A stretch of 64,000 nt of DNA. It comes from Branchiostoma floridae (Eukaryota > Chordata > Leptocardii > Amphioxiformes > Branchiostomatidae). The notes below the pieces were generated by a model, which saw only the letters and a list, made by a program, of their open reading frames with translations, ran no database searches and was not told the origin of the DNA. The translations under genes were made by a program, and so were the position numbers. This document shows, one piece after another, positions 11,667 through 23,660 of the stretch (position 1 is its first letter; each line of letters starts with the position of its first letter). Location: NCBI RefSeq assembly GCF_000003815.2, contig NW_023365757.1, positions 240,751-304,750 of the forward strand. The letters are read 5' to 3'.

Positions 11667-12963
11667 ATGGCGGTGACTAATGCAAACTATGACCTGTTGT
11701 GTGCTGCCAGGTATGGGAGACTTGGAGACGTTGAATCTGCGTTGAAAGCTGGTGAGTATATATATGTTGAAATTGGAGGGTCTGAGACAACAAAGCTCTA
11801 TTACAGAAACCACCCGGTCGCCATCTGGTTCTAGTTGTTGTTGTTTTCTTTTGCGCCTGCCCCCGACGTGACCTTTGGGGCAGCTCATTCGTCCACCGCG
11901 GTTTCTTCAGCTTGAGTTCAAAGTTTCAATGATACTGTACTGAAGCTGAAGAAAGCGATTCTAAAGCGTAGCCACGCACACAATGTCCTCGTAACCGCAT
12001 CAGTTAGGTGTATGGACAACATCCGCTCCAGCTTTATATTGTTATATACGCTTTAACCTCCTTGATACGCTTCAATTTACCTAGCTTCTTCAAAGTTCTT
12101 GTGTCTCTGGGTATCCCACCACACCGACCAATGCACCGGAACATGTATAGTTTTCTCCTAGCGTTTGCAGCTGGTTACAAGAGAAATGTAGTACATTCTC
12201 TCAGACTTGAATTGAAAAATCGTGCTTTGGATCAGTAGATGAGTATTCAAATGCAGAAATGAGGACCCCACACAAATGCGTCGGTACTCTAGGGGGCGCC
12301 TTTGTTCTTTGTTCCATGCTATGCAGACAATTTGCATAATGAGGCTAGGTTATTAACGTATCTCAGTATCTGCTAAATTACCATTTACGTGAAAAATGTT
12401 CTGAAATTATAACACGGTTGCCGCTATTTCAGCCACTTGGAGTGTTGGACCAGATCAAAGGACAAAAATGAATATAAAGATATACAAAACAAAAATGCAG
12501 TTTTGTCTTTAGTCTCATTCTCCGGTAACATTAGATAGAATCAAATGCTGGACAAGCCATGTTCAATCGCCACCTCAGTACTGTGCTCTTGTCGTCTTGA
12601 AGTCTGTTTGTGCTCATGAAAAGTTCCGAATTACTCACCGCGTACCGGGAAACATCTACATGATTTGAGATATGATTGCTTTCCTTAACAATTTGACTTG
12701 TAAAATATCAACGCTCATGTATTCACCAAACGCAGGTGCAGACATCGACTTCGAACATGTGGACTGCAATGTCTCCAGCACTGGCACGGCGTTGTACAAT
12801 GCTTCCATGAAGGGACACATCGACGTGATCAAATTACTGCTCCACAAGGGGGCGTCTTTGGTGAAGAGAAACAAGCTTTCATATGCTCCCCTTCTCATAG
12901 CAGCGCACGAAGGTAGGGAGATCTATAATAAATACATGTCAGTCTGTATCATACTCTGTATTC

Positions 12964-13038
12964 TAGTTCGTAGTTTCCATTGCTATCTATCCAACTCCGT
13001 AACCTCATTGGATGGATAGCAATGGAAACTACGAACTA
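12964..13038. repeat. Hairpin with 30-bp arms in gene D intron 2
   Basis: Arm 12964-12993 (TAGTTCGTAGTTTCCATTGC...) is the inverse complement of 13009-13038 with one mismatch, around a 15-bp loop. Probably a small foldback element. Confidence 0.8.
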
Positions 13039-13129
13039 AAACTAGATACGACTTTTCATGTTCTCGGTTGTGCATTTCAATATTTACCCCTCTTTGATGA
13101 TGACTATCCAAATTTGCAATATGTACTCA

Positions 13130-13174
13130 GAACAACCAAGGAGGTTAAAAAAAATTTAACCTCCTTGGAACAAC
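13130..13174. repeat. 31-bp palindromic insertion with 7-bp direct repeats
   Basis: The palindrome CAAGGAGGTTAAA...TTTAACCTCCTTG (13137-13167) lies between perfect GAACAAC repeats (13130-13136, 13168-13174), in gene D intron 2. It is related to the palindromes at 5464, 45475 and 62701. Half copies (AACCTCCTTG) occur near 11455, 12045 and 21942. Confidence 0.7.
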
Positions 13175-14112
13175 TAAGTTCGAGACGCATCCTTTTTTCG
13201 TACACATAGTACGAAAAAGATGGCATATGAGCAAAGAGATTTATGAGTTACGTGCTACAATACAGAGCTGGACTAAAACGGAAACTGTACGAGCACGTAA
13301 CGATAACGTCGTATATTCGCAACGTATGACAGGGAGGTGAAAAATAACATGTTTACAACGTTTTCTTGATATGTATTTCCCGTGTTTTACCCCTAGGGCA
13401 GACAGAGGCAGTGGACTTGCTGGTGCAGCATGGTGCAACGTTAGACATAAAGGACTGCTTCCAGCACACTCCGCTCATGACTGCATACATCTTCAATCAT
13501 GTCGACACAGTTAAGAGACTGATTGAACTTGGGGCAAGGCCTGATTTAGAAGTCGATTATATGTCTCACATAGCCAAGAGGTAAGTGATGCATCCTTCCA
13601 TACCCATACCATAGAATGAATTAACTATTGTTTCTTTATGTAGAAAAAACTTGGTATAAAGCCGGATTGGTGTAGCCTCCTTCAGGGCAATGACCCTAAT
13701 TGACGCAGGCGCAGAAGGCCCAAAACGAGTCCATACAGTATTTTAGCCTATTTTCGACTTATAGCAGGAAAATGTAAGTACATTTCATATTGGTGAGACA
13801 GTGTAGGTTGCAGATGTTCAGATTCGGCCAAAAAACTAGGTTTTGGTCCATCTTTTCGGCCTGTGCTGACCCCTAATTTCAAGTGCTGAGTCCCAAAAAT
13901 GACGTCATGATTAGCAAGATGGCGGCAAGGTTTGACCGCTGGAATAGTTGCACCGGTCAGAAAGTTTAGATATTAGACTTTTGGACACTAATGGATAGCG
14001 GGCTGCTGTGTGGGGTGAGTTCTTATGACCTGGAATGTTCACGGATGAGATTATGACACTCTGAACTTGCTAACCTTTACATTATCGCCTATGTAGATTT
14101 GTATTAGTGCTA

Positions 14113-14309
14113 ACTGCTCTTCACTGGCGTCTCTAGCGCCATGGCGAAAGGAGGAGTGGACGTCGATTTTTATCTGGGAATACGACGGGAAAGGAAAAAT
14201 GCCGGGAGAGGAATATATATCGGGGGGCTTGTACCGGTATATTTTCCTTTCCCGTCGTATTCCCGGATAAAAATCGACATGGCCCTAGAAACGCCGGTGA
14301 AGGAGGCTA
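14113..14309. mobile_element. Foldback MITE in gene D intron 3
   Basis: About 85-bp imperfect inverted arms. Outer parts are TTCACTGGCGTCTCTAGCGC against its inverse near 14282-14302; inner parts contain GTCGATTTTTATCTGGGAAT and its inverse near 14258-14276. The spacer is about 30 bp. No coding capacity. Confidence 0.75.
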
Positions 14310-14426
14310 GGACTGGCGGTCGTCTTCTTTCAGCATGCGTGTGAGAGAAGGTGAGTGTGTATGCATATGGTGTATGTATTATACTGGTCGATCCCCTAGT
14401 ACAAAAATCCTGATGTCATGGAATTG

Positions 14427-14520
14427 TACTCTCCAAGCAGAGGTTAGGCTCCGGCTGTTTTTTAAAACGTTTTACTCATTTTTGTCGGGTTTTCTATTTT
14501 GTCATTTTTCTTGTACGGTG
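14427..14520. mobile_element. One-ended TACTCTCC-family MITE fragment
   Basis: The left terminus TACTCTCCAAGCAGAGGTT continues into TAGGCTCCGGCTGTTTTT, as in the complete element at 61996-62192. The right end is not found. Confidence 0.55.
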
Positions 14521-15629
14521 TGTCAGTTCTATTTAGACTTAGCGTCCTATAAAAACATGATCATAAGTCTGTTGTTTTTTACCCATTCTAAAATCTTATT
14601 TAGATCAGGCTGCAAAACAGCAGCAGTCTCAGCTATGGACCTAGCAGCTCTATACATAAGTTGTATCATATGCATACATTTCAGTTATGCTATTTGAAAC
14701 TGACAATGGTAAATCATTAGTGAATAGTGTGAAAATATATACACATGTACACTTCCCTAACTAAGTCATATCTTCTTTTAGATTGGCAGACCGTGGCAAT
14801 TGTTTGAAGCTGGTAGAAGAGGCGAGGTTGACCAAACTGTTGAGATGCTGCAACCCCAGGTGTGGAAAACCAGGCTACAGGTAGGTTTTGCTACAACAGC
14901 TAAAATGTTCTATTTTTACTTTGTCTGAAAAGATTACCATAGTCCGTCCTATGTTCATCATGATGTTGGTACTTTGGTACTGATTATTTCCATCTGAATT
15001 TCTACAAGTCTTTATAGAGTTACAAAATGACAATTTGAAGAAAAAAAAAACCCTTTCTGAACCTTGCACAATCCCCAAATAGATTGTTTACCTGTTGATC
15101 TGTTCCATCTTCTGCAGGAAAACCCTGAAGCTGTGTGGCCGGTGCAAGCTGACCCGCTACTGAAGCCGTGACTGTCAGATACAACACTGGTCTGTCGGAC
15201 ACAAGAAGTGCTGTGGACATGACGTGTACACAGACGAAGGACCAGATCCCTATGTCAGAATGCAATCACATCCTAGCACATGTGGATGTAAACAAGGCAT
15301 TTATAAATTCCCAATACCGACATGAAACGTTTTTATCCTACACGAAGAACTGTCAAGCACACATGCGGCAACAGCCATATCAAATCTAGTGAAAATGTAA
15401 TAAGTGACAATTTGGTACATCTGAATTTCTTACTGTGGATAAGTTACTTGTGTTTTGTATGTATATGTGCCACCTCTTAATTTGTTAGTTTGTTTTTTTG
15501 ACACACGCATTCTGTTAAAAGGTTGGCTTTCACCAATACCCCGTTGGATTTTTAAACTCATCGAAGGGAATTACAAACAAGTTAAATGTGGAGTCAGAAT
15601 GTAACAGATACGAAATGTGACCGATGCAA

Positions 15630-15860
15630 AAGTTTCTATTTGTTCAATGAGAATTAGACCGTCGTAATAGAATTATCACGGATACGTTCATATTCCACAC
15701 AATCGTTGATAAAAGTAACATTCTACTGAACGATGTGTTAAGCGTTGTGATATGAATGTAAAGAGGTAAGGAAGTGCTAATCTCTGTTGTCATTCTTTGT
15801 AAATAAACACTACAAAATGAAAAGTTAACAAGTCTCAAGTTAACTATACTACTTCCTCCC
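15630..15860 (+). terminator. 3' tail of gene D with polyadenylation signal
   Basis: Copy of the family 3' tail with AATAAA at 15802-15807 in the context TTCTTTGTAAATAAACAC. Confidence 0.6.
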
Positions 15861-16489
15861 CTTCCCGACGTGAACAAAATTGTAGATATTTTATGTTTTG
15901 TTGGACGTTTATGTTATTTCCCAGTTAGCTGAAATGTGTTCAGTTCACAAGAAGGTTGATACTAGTATAGTTTCGGTGCCATTTGTTTCTTTGTTTGTGT
16001 GAAGCATAACACGAGAAGTTGTGAATGGCAAGTGGTGATACTAGTACAAGACCTTGATTCTAATCGATGATGGGATTGGCTTTAATTCTGGGAGAGAAAT
16101 GGGGGTTATTTTCTATTCCTCGCCAAGATGGTTATGTATTCGTTGTACGTTACGTATTCTGTTTGTTTGAGTGTCTGTTGCCCTTGTAACTCAGGAAGGA
16201 AGCTGTGAGTGAAACATTATGCTTTTTTTGGAAGGTGGATAAGGTCGACGTCGGGAAACCGATGTCAAGTTCGATAATGGATGTCCTAGCGGCTATGGTA
16301 CTGCAGTGGAACTTCCGGTTTTGATATCTCGTACGTGTTTTGGTCATGCTGTTCATTTGAAATTACACAACAATCGGAGGAAACATTCTGTCAATTGTTG
16401 TTTTATTCACCTGGAATAATAGCCAGAGGTTACACACTTCGTATCATTCCCATCACAGCACCCAGCACTCATTAATGTCTTATTTAGAC
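15861..16489. other. Intergenic stretch with an inverted interspersed element
   Basis: About 16250-16380 is an inverted, diverged copy of the element seen at 9710-9800, 36560-36660 and 45750-45850 (shared CTAGCGGCT, GTCATGCTGTTCATTTGAA). Nothing else is recognised. Confidence 0.5.
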
Positions 16490-17010
16490 TAGGCCGACTA
16501 GAAGTATTAGATCCTTCATGTTTACTCATATTAGATCTAAGACCTCAGCGTTCCATCACTCCTACATTCCTAGACTGGTAACAATCTGGAACTTGTTGGC
16601 TCCTGGCCTCCGTTGTATCGGACAGCTAGCAGCCAATCAGTCTGATGCGTTAGCATTCAAGCACAAGTTGGTAAAGTCTGCCTATGACAGACTCAGTTTA
16701 CAATACAGTCTTGACCAACCTTGCACTTGGTCCACTTCTTGTGGGTGTGGCTCATGTGTGGCTTTGAGGTCGCGCTAGGCAATAGTTTTATAAGTAGTGC
16801 TACCCAGATTATGTTTTCCATATATATATATATGACCTGTATTATGACCTGTATTGTATGTATTGATGTTGTTGCTTGTATGTTATTGATTTGTATGTAC
16901 TAGTGTCATTTTTATGTGAGGGAGGGCAACTTGTAAAGGTTGTTCGAACCTGTTTTGCCCTCCCAATCACTGTGTGATGAATTCAAATAAACAAATTTAC
17001 TTACGTAAGA
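16490..17010 (+). mobile_element. 3'-end fragment of a LINE
   Basis: Frame from 16518 reads TSAFHHSYIPRLVTIWN and then QSDALAFKHKLVK. This resembles the extreme C-terminus of CR1/jockey-type reverse transcriptase proteins (the SFFPRTI..WN..P and ..F+..L pattern). It is followed by a 3' UTR ending in AATAAACAAATTTAC near 16985. No RT core remains. Confidence 0.55.
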
Positions 17011-17385
17011 CTTTTGTTTTGGGATACAAAATGTCACTGTGACAAATATATTGCGACAGCCTCATTCTCATTGAATCTAACAAAGTGGTCAATGCAAAAT
17101 TTTCTTTGCTTACATCCCCACCCCCCATGCACACTTTACATTATTTACATGCTTGCAAGATAAACTCGATTAAACGATTCTTAATAAAACCGTATAACAG
17201 AATACGTACGTGAAAAAACAACACTTGACACAACGCTAGAATACAGAAACGCAATGTCCATAGTAGAAACTAAGATTTGCCAACATACCCCATTTTTACT
17301 ACATTTGATATGGCCGTTGTGGTACGGTGCGCTCAATAGTTCTTCGTATATGGAGTATTAAAATTAAAAGTCGTAAAAGTCACGT

Positions 17386-19539
17386 TTATTTTGCATGTGC
17401 ACATGCCATCATTGTCTCTGCCATAGACTTGTAAAGTTTGAAGGCGGGGTCGTCAGAGTACACGTCATGTCCACAGCACTTCTTGTGTCCGACAGACCAG
17501 TGTTGTATCTGACAGTCACGGCTGCAGTAGCGGGTCAGCTTGCACCGGCCGCACAGCTTCAGGGTTTTCCTGTAGAAGATGTAACAGGCAAACTGTTGTA
17601 CTGCGGACTGTACAGTGTTGAGAAAGTTTTCCAATGTCATGTTGTAGGCTACAAAGATTTGTAGAAAGATGGAAATAATTTCAACATATCGACATTTGAT
17701 GAACATTTGACAGATGATCATCCTTATCTAAACCTACCTGTAGCCTGGTTTCCCACATTTAGGGTTGCAGCATCTCAGCAGCTTGGTCTTCTTTACCTCC
17801 TCTATCAGCTTCAAACTCGGGCGAGACGATTCCAGGGCCCTAGTGGAATATACGACTTATTTAGGGAAACAGGCCACGAGATTTCTTTACTACAGGACGC
17901 AAGGTCTTAAGTTAAACTACTATTAGTTTCAAGTGATAGGTCGCGACATCATGTTTCCTGTATATGGATCGGAAGACGTGACACAAGCACGCTGAAGAAA
18001 CATAACGTTACAAACCAACACAAACGCACATTTAACCCAGCACTATAAGTTTGTTTATGCAACAGAAAGAAACAAAGGTTCATTGATTCTATGGTCACCA
18101 ATGTGATGTGACACTTGCCTCTCGTCTAAGTAACCGTGTGTTAGATAAGGCCTTGCTCCAAGCTCAAGCAGTCGTCGAACCGTGTCGACATAGTTGTGGC
18201 CACAAGCAGCCATGAGTGGAGTGTTCTGGAAGCCGTCTCGTACGTCTACTGTTGCACCATGCTGCACCAGCAAGTCCACCACTTCTGTCAGTCCTGGGTT
18301 GGATTTAATAGTTAATAGTATTGCATGCACAGATTACCAGCATTGCACACACAAATTACAAGTATTGCAATTTCCTTTTCATGTTCGCTATTCAGTATGA
18401 TTCCCGTCTAGCACGTCTAGCGCATGCTTGGTCGAGCCTCTAGGCCACTTTGTTCACAAAACCTCTGCTATTTCATACTACGTGTATTAACTACATTTCT
18501 TTCATACTACACATGTACATGTATTAACTACATTTCTTTCATACTACATGTGTTACATACTAGTTTATTGCAAATTTGAATGGCCATGATGCAATAGGTG
18601 TGAAAATCATTTAACACCAAAGTCGTATATCTATTCCTAGTTCACAGCTTCTACTGATCAAACAACATTTATTATGGATTGACCTACCTTCATATGCTGC
18701 TGCATGAAGGGGGGTAAATGAAGACTTGATTCTCTTCGCCACAGACGCCCCCTTGCGGAGCAGCAGTTTCACTACGTCAACGTGTCCCAACATGGAAGCA
18801 TTGTACAATGCCGTACCACTGCTTACGGACTGACTGTACACATGGTCGAAGTCAATGTGTGCACCTGCGTTTGGTGAATAGTGCTCAAGTGTTGATATGA
18901 TTTTACAGGTACATTGCAAGTGTAATAGTTGAAAACAGCACATATTAAATCACAAATTTGCAACCTCGCAACATAGGTATATCCATATGTAAACTAGTGT
19001 GCCGCCCGCGGTAGATCTGTGATGAGTGACAACTAGTAGTTCCAGTCGCGATTTGGTACCTAGATTGTTAGGGCGAGTTGGTTCGACCTGTAACAGTTTC
19101 TACCAACTAAAAACCAAACAGACCTCGAAAGGGAATTCCCCAAAGGGAACCTCGAATGTGGCTTTGGTGGAAACACTTCCTAAAGGATGCGCACAAGGAT
19201 ACAAAATGAAAGAAAAGCCGTGTTCAACTTCTGACGTAAACAGACGACCGGAATTTGTTCTTCAAGGATTTACGACATCTTGTTGTCTGACGCAAGTATA
19301 CTATTCTCCAAGCAGAGGTAGGGTTGAGGGTAGTAGAGGGAGCGGTAAGAAATCTCGGTCACTTCTATTCAGCCTCTACGACTCAACCTCAACTTAGTAG
19401 GAGAATAAAGCATGACGTCTTTAGAACAGAGTTTCAATACGTGCTTACCTGCTTTCAAAGCCATTTTAACGCCCTCGACTGAGCCGTTCTCAGCAGCATA
19501 CAACAGGGATCCATTCGCATCACTGAAAGTTTCCGCCAT
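17386..19539 (-). CDS. Ankyrin-repeat + MYND zinc-finger protein (gene E), 242 aa
   Basis: Minus-strand exons 19539-19449, 18864-18688, 18293-18119, 17839-17738 and 17569-17386 join in frame for 729 nt, ending in TAA. The start MAETFSDANGSLLYAAENG matches gene A. Four ankyrin repeats follow (GHVDVVKLLLRKGAS; LTEVVDLLVQHGATVD; DTVRRLLELGARP). The MYND finger has all ligands (CCNPKCGK, LCGRC, RYCSRDC, HKKCC). The C-tail is short and lacks the SHPSTC segment of C, F and H, ending AHAK. The exon 3 donor is GAGAG|GCAAGTG, a GC-AG intron. It is divergently paired with gene F over 298 bp. Adaptor role inferred; no enzyme domain. Confidence 0.9.
18470..18560. repeat. Imperfect tandem repeat in gene E intron 2
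   Basis: Three degenerate copies of TTTCATACTACATGTGTATT followed by AACTACATTTC. Confidence 0.6.
19299..19407. mobile_element. Diverged TACTCTCC-family MITE in gene E intron 1
   Basis: The left end CTATTCTCCAAGCAGAGGTA and the right end CTCAACCTC...AGGAGAATA are inverted relatives of the family termini. No clear target-site duplication remains. Confidence 0.6.
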
Positions 19540-19837
19540 TTCGTCAGGACCGCTGTTATCGACACTTTGCGCGCGCGCTGTCTGGGCTTGAACTGATCAG
19601 TGGAGAATCATGGGAGTTCGTAAGTTTTTCTCGTCACGTGATCTATTCTTTTGTCACGTGACTAGTGGCATGGTAAGACAACAACAACTCACGTGACCAG
19701 ACAACATCTTCCCATGGTTCTTCAGTTCCAGCCTATAATAAGGGAAATTGGTAAAGGTCTTCTAACAAGACTGCTCACTCGGAAGGTGTGGACAACAGCA
19801 GTTCTAGGAAGGCGTCAACAACAGCGGTAACAACAAA
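19540..19837. promoter_or_regulatory. Bidirectional promoter of genes E and F with three E-boxes
   Basis: CACGTG at 19635-19640, 19655-19660 and 19690-19695, same order and spacing as at 2707-2999. The region from here to about 21460 is a near copy of 2707-4500. Confidence 0.6.
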
Positions 19838-22800
19838 ATGGCATTGTATGGAATTGATGCAAACTATGACCTGTTGTGTGCTGCCAGGTATGGAGAACTT
19901 CAAGACGTTAAAGCGGCTCTGAAAGCTGGTGAGTACATATTGAATTCTCTTTCCTAAAGCGTTTAACGTTATGATTATGACGACACACGCGCAAAGTGTT
20001 GAAGATGGTGTTTCTAACGAAATGACGGAAACCAAACCCTTGCGGAAACTTATCACCGTGTGAATGAATTTCTGTTGTATGACGTTGAGTTTGGCCCACT
20101 TCATTGCGTTGAAATGGCTTTGAAAGCAGGTAAGCACATAGTGAAATTCTTTTCTAAAACGCACGCACGCACCATACAGCAAGGTGTACAAGCATGTAAA
20201 TTGTTGTAGGACTTTTGGCTTCGAATGCTGGTCACCTGTTTCTGTGATCTAGTGTTCTTTTTACACATGTGTCCCACACGTCTTTGAGTCTGTGTCCCGT
20301 AATCAGGCCAGGCAAATTAACAGGTTATATTAGAGTATTCAAAGTGCCCAACCTCGGACCAACTGGCCACTGCCATGGCCGTTTGGATACAAGTGTCTTT
20401 TTTATGCCGCTGGTAAAGCTGTGTTCAACGTTCTTGGAAACTGCGTCACTTTAGTTTCTGGCTTCTGGGTATCCCACTTCGCCACCCCCAGAAAAATCTG
20501 TAGTTTCAAGTTGCTGTCATAAACATATGATCAGTGTTGTTTTGTTCTCTTTCACAAGTTGGGTACAGCCCTAAATGCTCACTCGGAGATTAGTAGAAAA
20601 GTTGGGCTTTGGAGCAGTAGATGAGTATTCACATGTAAATTAGACATAAGGACCCACGCAGTTACTTGGGACGCCTTTGTTCTATGGTACGCAGACAAGT
20701 TGCATAATGATAATAGATAAACGTGCTTGAATCAACACCAACTATGTTTTTCCGGACTTTTATGTAAAGTTGAGATTTTTGCTGTAAAACTACATTTATC
20801 TTACGGTTTACGTGAAATAAAAAAAGTCTATGCGGGAGTTGAAGAAAGAGCTTTGAAGCAGTAGATGGGTATTGAAATGTAAATTATATGTAAATAAGGA
20901 CCCCCTCACAAGTGCGCACAGTACACTAGCCGCACCTTTGTTCTTTGTTCCATGCTTTGCAGACAACTTGCATAATCGTAATAGGTCATTAACGTCTTTT
21001 AAATCAACGGCAACTTTTTTCTAATTGTGCGTGGTAAAAAGGTACCACGTTACTAATATAATACTAGTAGTCACAACAACGTTTTGTCATGTTTCAAAGA
21101 AGCAGTTTGCTGTAGTTTAATTTGTTATTAAAAAAATAGCGTCAGATGGCCTAATTTAAAGGTTTAGCGCGAAAATTCGTCTCCCACGTTATAACGCTGA
21201 ACAGTTCGCAAAGTTGTTGAAAAGAGCTCAAATTGGGAAGCAAAGTCTATCAAGACTATATATGTTTTGTACTAGACGTTACGTAGACACAGCCTTTCGA
21301 TTTTAATTCAGCCCCATTCAGAAGAATACTAGGATGTTGGTAATGCTTTGATTCGTCTTTCGGGGACGTAAAACGAGGGTCTCGTGTTCGAGGCGGTGCA
21401 TCGAATAAGTAAATCGGCCCCATGGCCATGATTTACTAATCATTTATGTAAAATCATGTCAATGCTTATGCACCCATGTTATTGCCATACGCAGGTGCGG
21501 ACATCGACTTCGACCACGTGGACTGTGAGTCCTCCAGCACTGGTACGGCGTTGTACAATGCTTGCATGAAGGGACACATCGACGTTATCAAACTGCTACT
21601 CCGCAAGGGGGCGTCTACAGCGAAGAGAGACAAGACTGCATTTGCTCCCCTTCACGTAGCAGTACACGAAGGTAAGACAATCCACAACAGTATATGTGAC
21701 CTCTTGGATCATCCGAATTTGCAAAATACGTACTGCTTATACCCCCCTAACATTAGACGAAAATCGATCGGACGACGAGTCTGCGAGCTCTAGGAGGCAT
21801 GGAGGAGGCGTGGCCCTGACGGGAAGGGGGAAACTCTGCCATTTCTTTGTCGACAGCAGGGTCATGCCTCCTCGTAATTTAGAGCTCACAGACTCGTCGT
21901 CCGATCGATTTTCGCCTAATTTGAGGGGGTATTAGGAGTTAAACCTCCTTGATAGCCAGTACGTGTAGCATGTGAGAGAAGAGGTCCATAGTACATGCCA
22001 GGTCAAGTCGTGCTACACTACCGAAAAGCATACACACGCACAAGAAATTGAAGTAATTTATTATTGCGGCATACCGCATTTAGAAATGATGTGAAAAATA
22101 CAAATAGCTGTTACAAACGTTTGCTTGATTTATATTTCCCGTTTCTCCCATCATAGGAAGGATTGACGTAGTGGACTTGCTGGTGCAGCATGGTGCAACA
22201 GTAGACATACGGGACGGCTTCCAGAACACTCCACTCATGACTGCTTGCGTCTACAATCGTGTCGACATCGTTAAGCGACTGATTCAGCTTGGAGCAAGGC
22301 CTGATGTAAAAGATGGCTACATAGCCCAGAGGCAAGTATACATCCTTCTTGTGACCTAATGAACGATTGCTTCTTGATGTAGATACATTTTTATATTAAA
22401 CTGAACTGTATTCGTTTGTATATTTTTTTCAGGGTGCATGGTGTATGTGTATGGTGTATGTTTTATACTGCTCCGATCCACTACAATCCGGATGTCATAA
22501 AATCGCGTATCACTTATACTGTGTGTCCTGTAGAAACGTATATACGCATGTGACCTCGTTACCTAAATGAGTCATATCTTCCATTATAGATTGGGAGACT
22601 ATACCGGCTGTGACAAGAGTCGGAGGCTGATACAAGCGGCGGCGAAGACCAAGCTGTTGAGATGCTGCAACCCTAAGTGTGGCAAACCTGGCTACAGGTA
22701 GGTTTTGCTACTGACGGTTCCACAGCAAAATGTTGTATTTCTACTTTGTCTCATATGAATGTTTATCAAATGTTGGTATATTATTGAACCAAATGAATCA

Positions 22801-23102
22801 TTTCCATTTGAATTTCTACAACTCTTTGTAGCCTACAAAATGACGTTCTGAACCCTGCACAGTCCCTAAATAGATTTTTGTTTACCTTCTACAGGAAAAC
22901 CCTGAAGCTGTGTGCCGGGTGCAAGCTGACCCGCTACTGCAGCCGTGACTGTCAGAAACAACACTGGTCTGTCGGACACAAGAAGTGCTGTGGGCATGAC
23001 GCGTACACTGAAGAAGGGCCACACCCCATCGACAGAATGAAATCACATCCTAGCACATGTCCATGTAAACAAGAGAGGTTTAAATTTCCAAAGACGTCAT
23101 GA
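19838..23102 (+). CDS. Ankyrin-repeat + MYND zinc-finger protein (gene F), 252 aa
   Basis: Exons 19838-19928, 21495-21671, 22157-22331, 22590-22697 and 22895-23102 (TGA) total 759 nt, in frame. It begins MALYGIDANYDLLCAARYGE. Four ankyrin repeats follow (GHIDVIKLLLRKGAS; RIDVVDLLVQHGATVD; DIVKRLIQLGARPD), then a complete MYND finger (CCNPKCGK, LCAGC, RYCSRDC, HKKCC) and an acidic/His tail DAYTEEGPHP ending PKTS. The exon 3 donor is CAGAG|GCAAGTA, a GC-AG intron. It is the best preserved member and the natural reference for judging B and D. Function: probable protein-protein adaptor. Confidence 0.92.
20029..20129 (+). pseudogene. Relic second first exon in gene F intron 1
   Basis: Sequence after ATGACGGAAAC matches the MAET/MADT first exons of G and H (a frame reading NEFLLYDVEFGP ends AAAGCAG|GTAAGC, a good donor). 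However, the upstream part is shifted against it and has a stop in frame. It could be an alternative exon with a different start, but more likely it is a decayed duplicate. Confidence 0.5.
21739..21932. mobile_element. Foldback MITE in gene F intron 2
   Basis: Inverted arms of about 60 bp: left TACCCCCCTAACATTAGACG...CTCTAGGAGGCATG; right CATGCCTCCTCGTAATTTAG...GGGGGTA. Spacer about 60 bp. Confidence 0.75.
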
Positions 23103-23439
23103 AACGGCTTATCCTTATCTGTTAAGCACACGATGCGACAACAGCCATTTCAAATGTAGTAAAAAGATAAGTGGCAATTTGATATTTCTTACTATGGTCA
23201 GTATGGATAAGTTACTTGTGTCTTAAGTTTGTATATACAGTACATGATAATGTTGTGTCAAGTCTTTTTTCACATATGTTTGAAATGTCACATGGTTCCG
23301 TTCATTCCTCGTTCAATTTGGTTTATCTTGTAGAAGAAAAGTTTAAAGAAGTTAGATTTGCGATGAGTCAAAATGCAACAAAGAAAATCTTCCAGCGTCC
23401 CCATTTTCTTTCGTATCTGTTAGATGAGATAAATCCAGA

Positions 23440-23660
23440 TCAATGATCGAGAATTTGACTGTCGCGAAATAATCACAGATACGTTTCATATTCTCCCTTG
23501 CCTCGATCGTGTTTGTTTGATAAAAGTGCCATTCCCTACTGAATGTTGTGAATGTAATAAGATAATGAAGTGTTAAGCTATCTGCTGTTATTCTTTGTAA
23601 ATTTCTATGTAAATAAACACAACAAAATGAAAAGTGAACAAGTCTCTTAATATAATGCTT
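23440..23660 (+). terminator. 3' tail of gene F with polyadenylation signal
   Basis: AATAAA at 23612-23617 within the family 3' tail (TATGTAAATAAACACAACAA). Confidence 0.6.

Larger units (their letters stand above)
11667..15325 (+). pseudogene. Ankyrin-MYND gene D with a stop codon inside the MYND finger
   Basis: Exons 11667-11751, 12736-12912, 13397-13580, 14782-14880 and 15118-15163 (stop) join in frame. The first four encode the usual four ankyrin repeats and the first MYND Cys pair (CCNPRCGK). In exon 5 the codon for the Cys after LTRY, a zinc ligand invariant in the other copies, is TGA (15161-15163) instead of TGC. The product would end at 196 aa. The old frame stays open after it, through SRDC and HKKCC, to TGA at 15323-15325, so the lesion looks young. 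Exon 3 has a 9-nt insertion (LEVDYMSH) compared with C and F. It is either a pseudogene or a truncated ankyrin-only protein; a sequencing error or a segregating allele cannot be excluded. Confidence 0.8.

Noticed and set aside
15161-15163. Selenocysteine recoding of TGA at a zinc-ligand Cys
   Set aside because: Attractive because Sec can replace Cys, but no SECIS-like element is evident downstream and other family members are decaying by simple lesions.
1-23102. SMYD-type histone methyltransferases (MYND plus SET)
   Set aside because: All exons were accounted for; no SET motif (NHSC, GEE.Y) is encoded between or after them. The MYND lies at the C-terminus behind ankyrin repeats.
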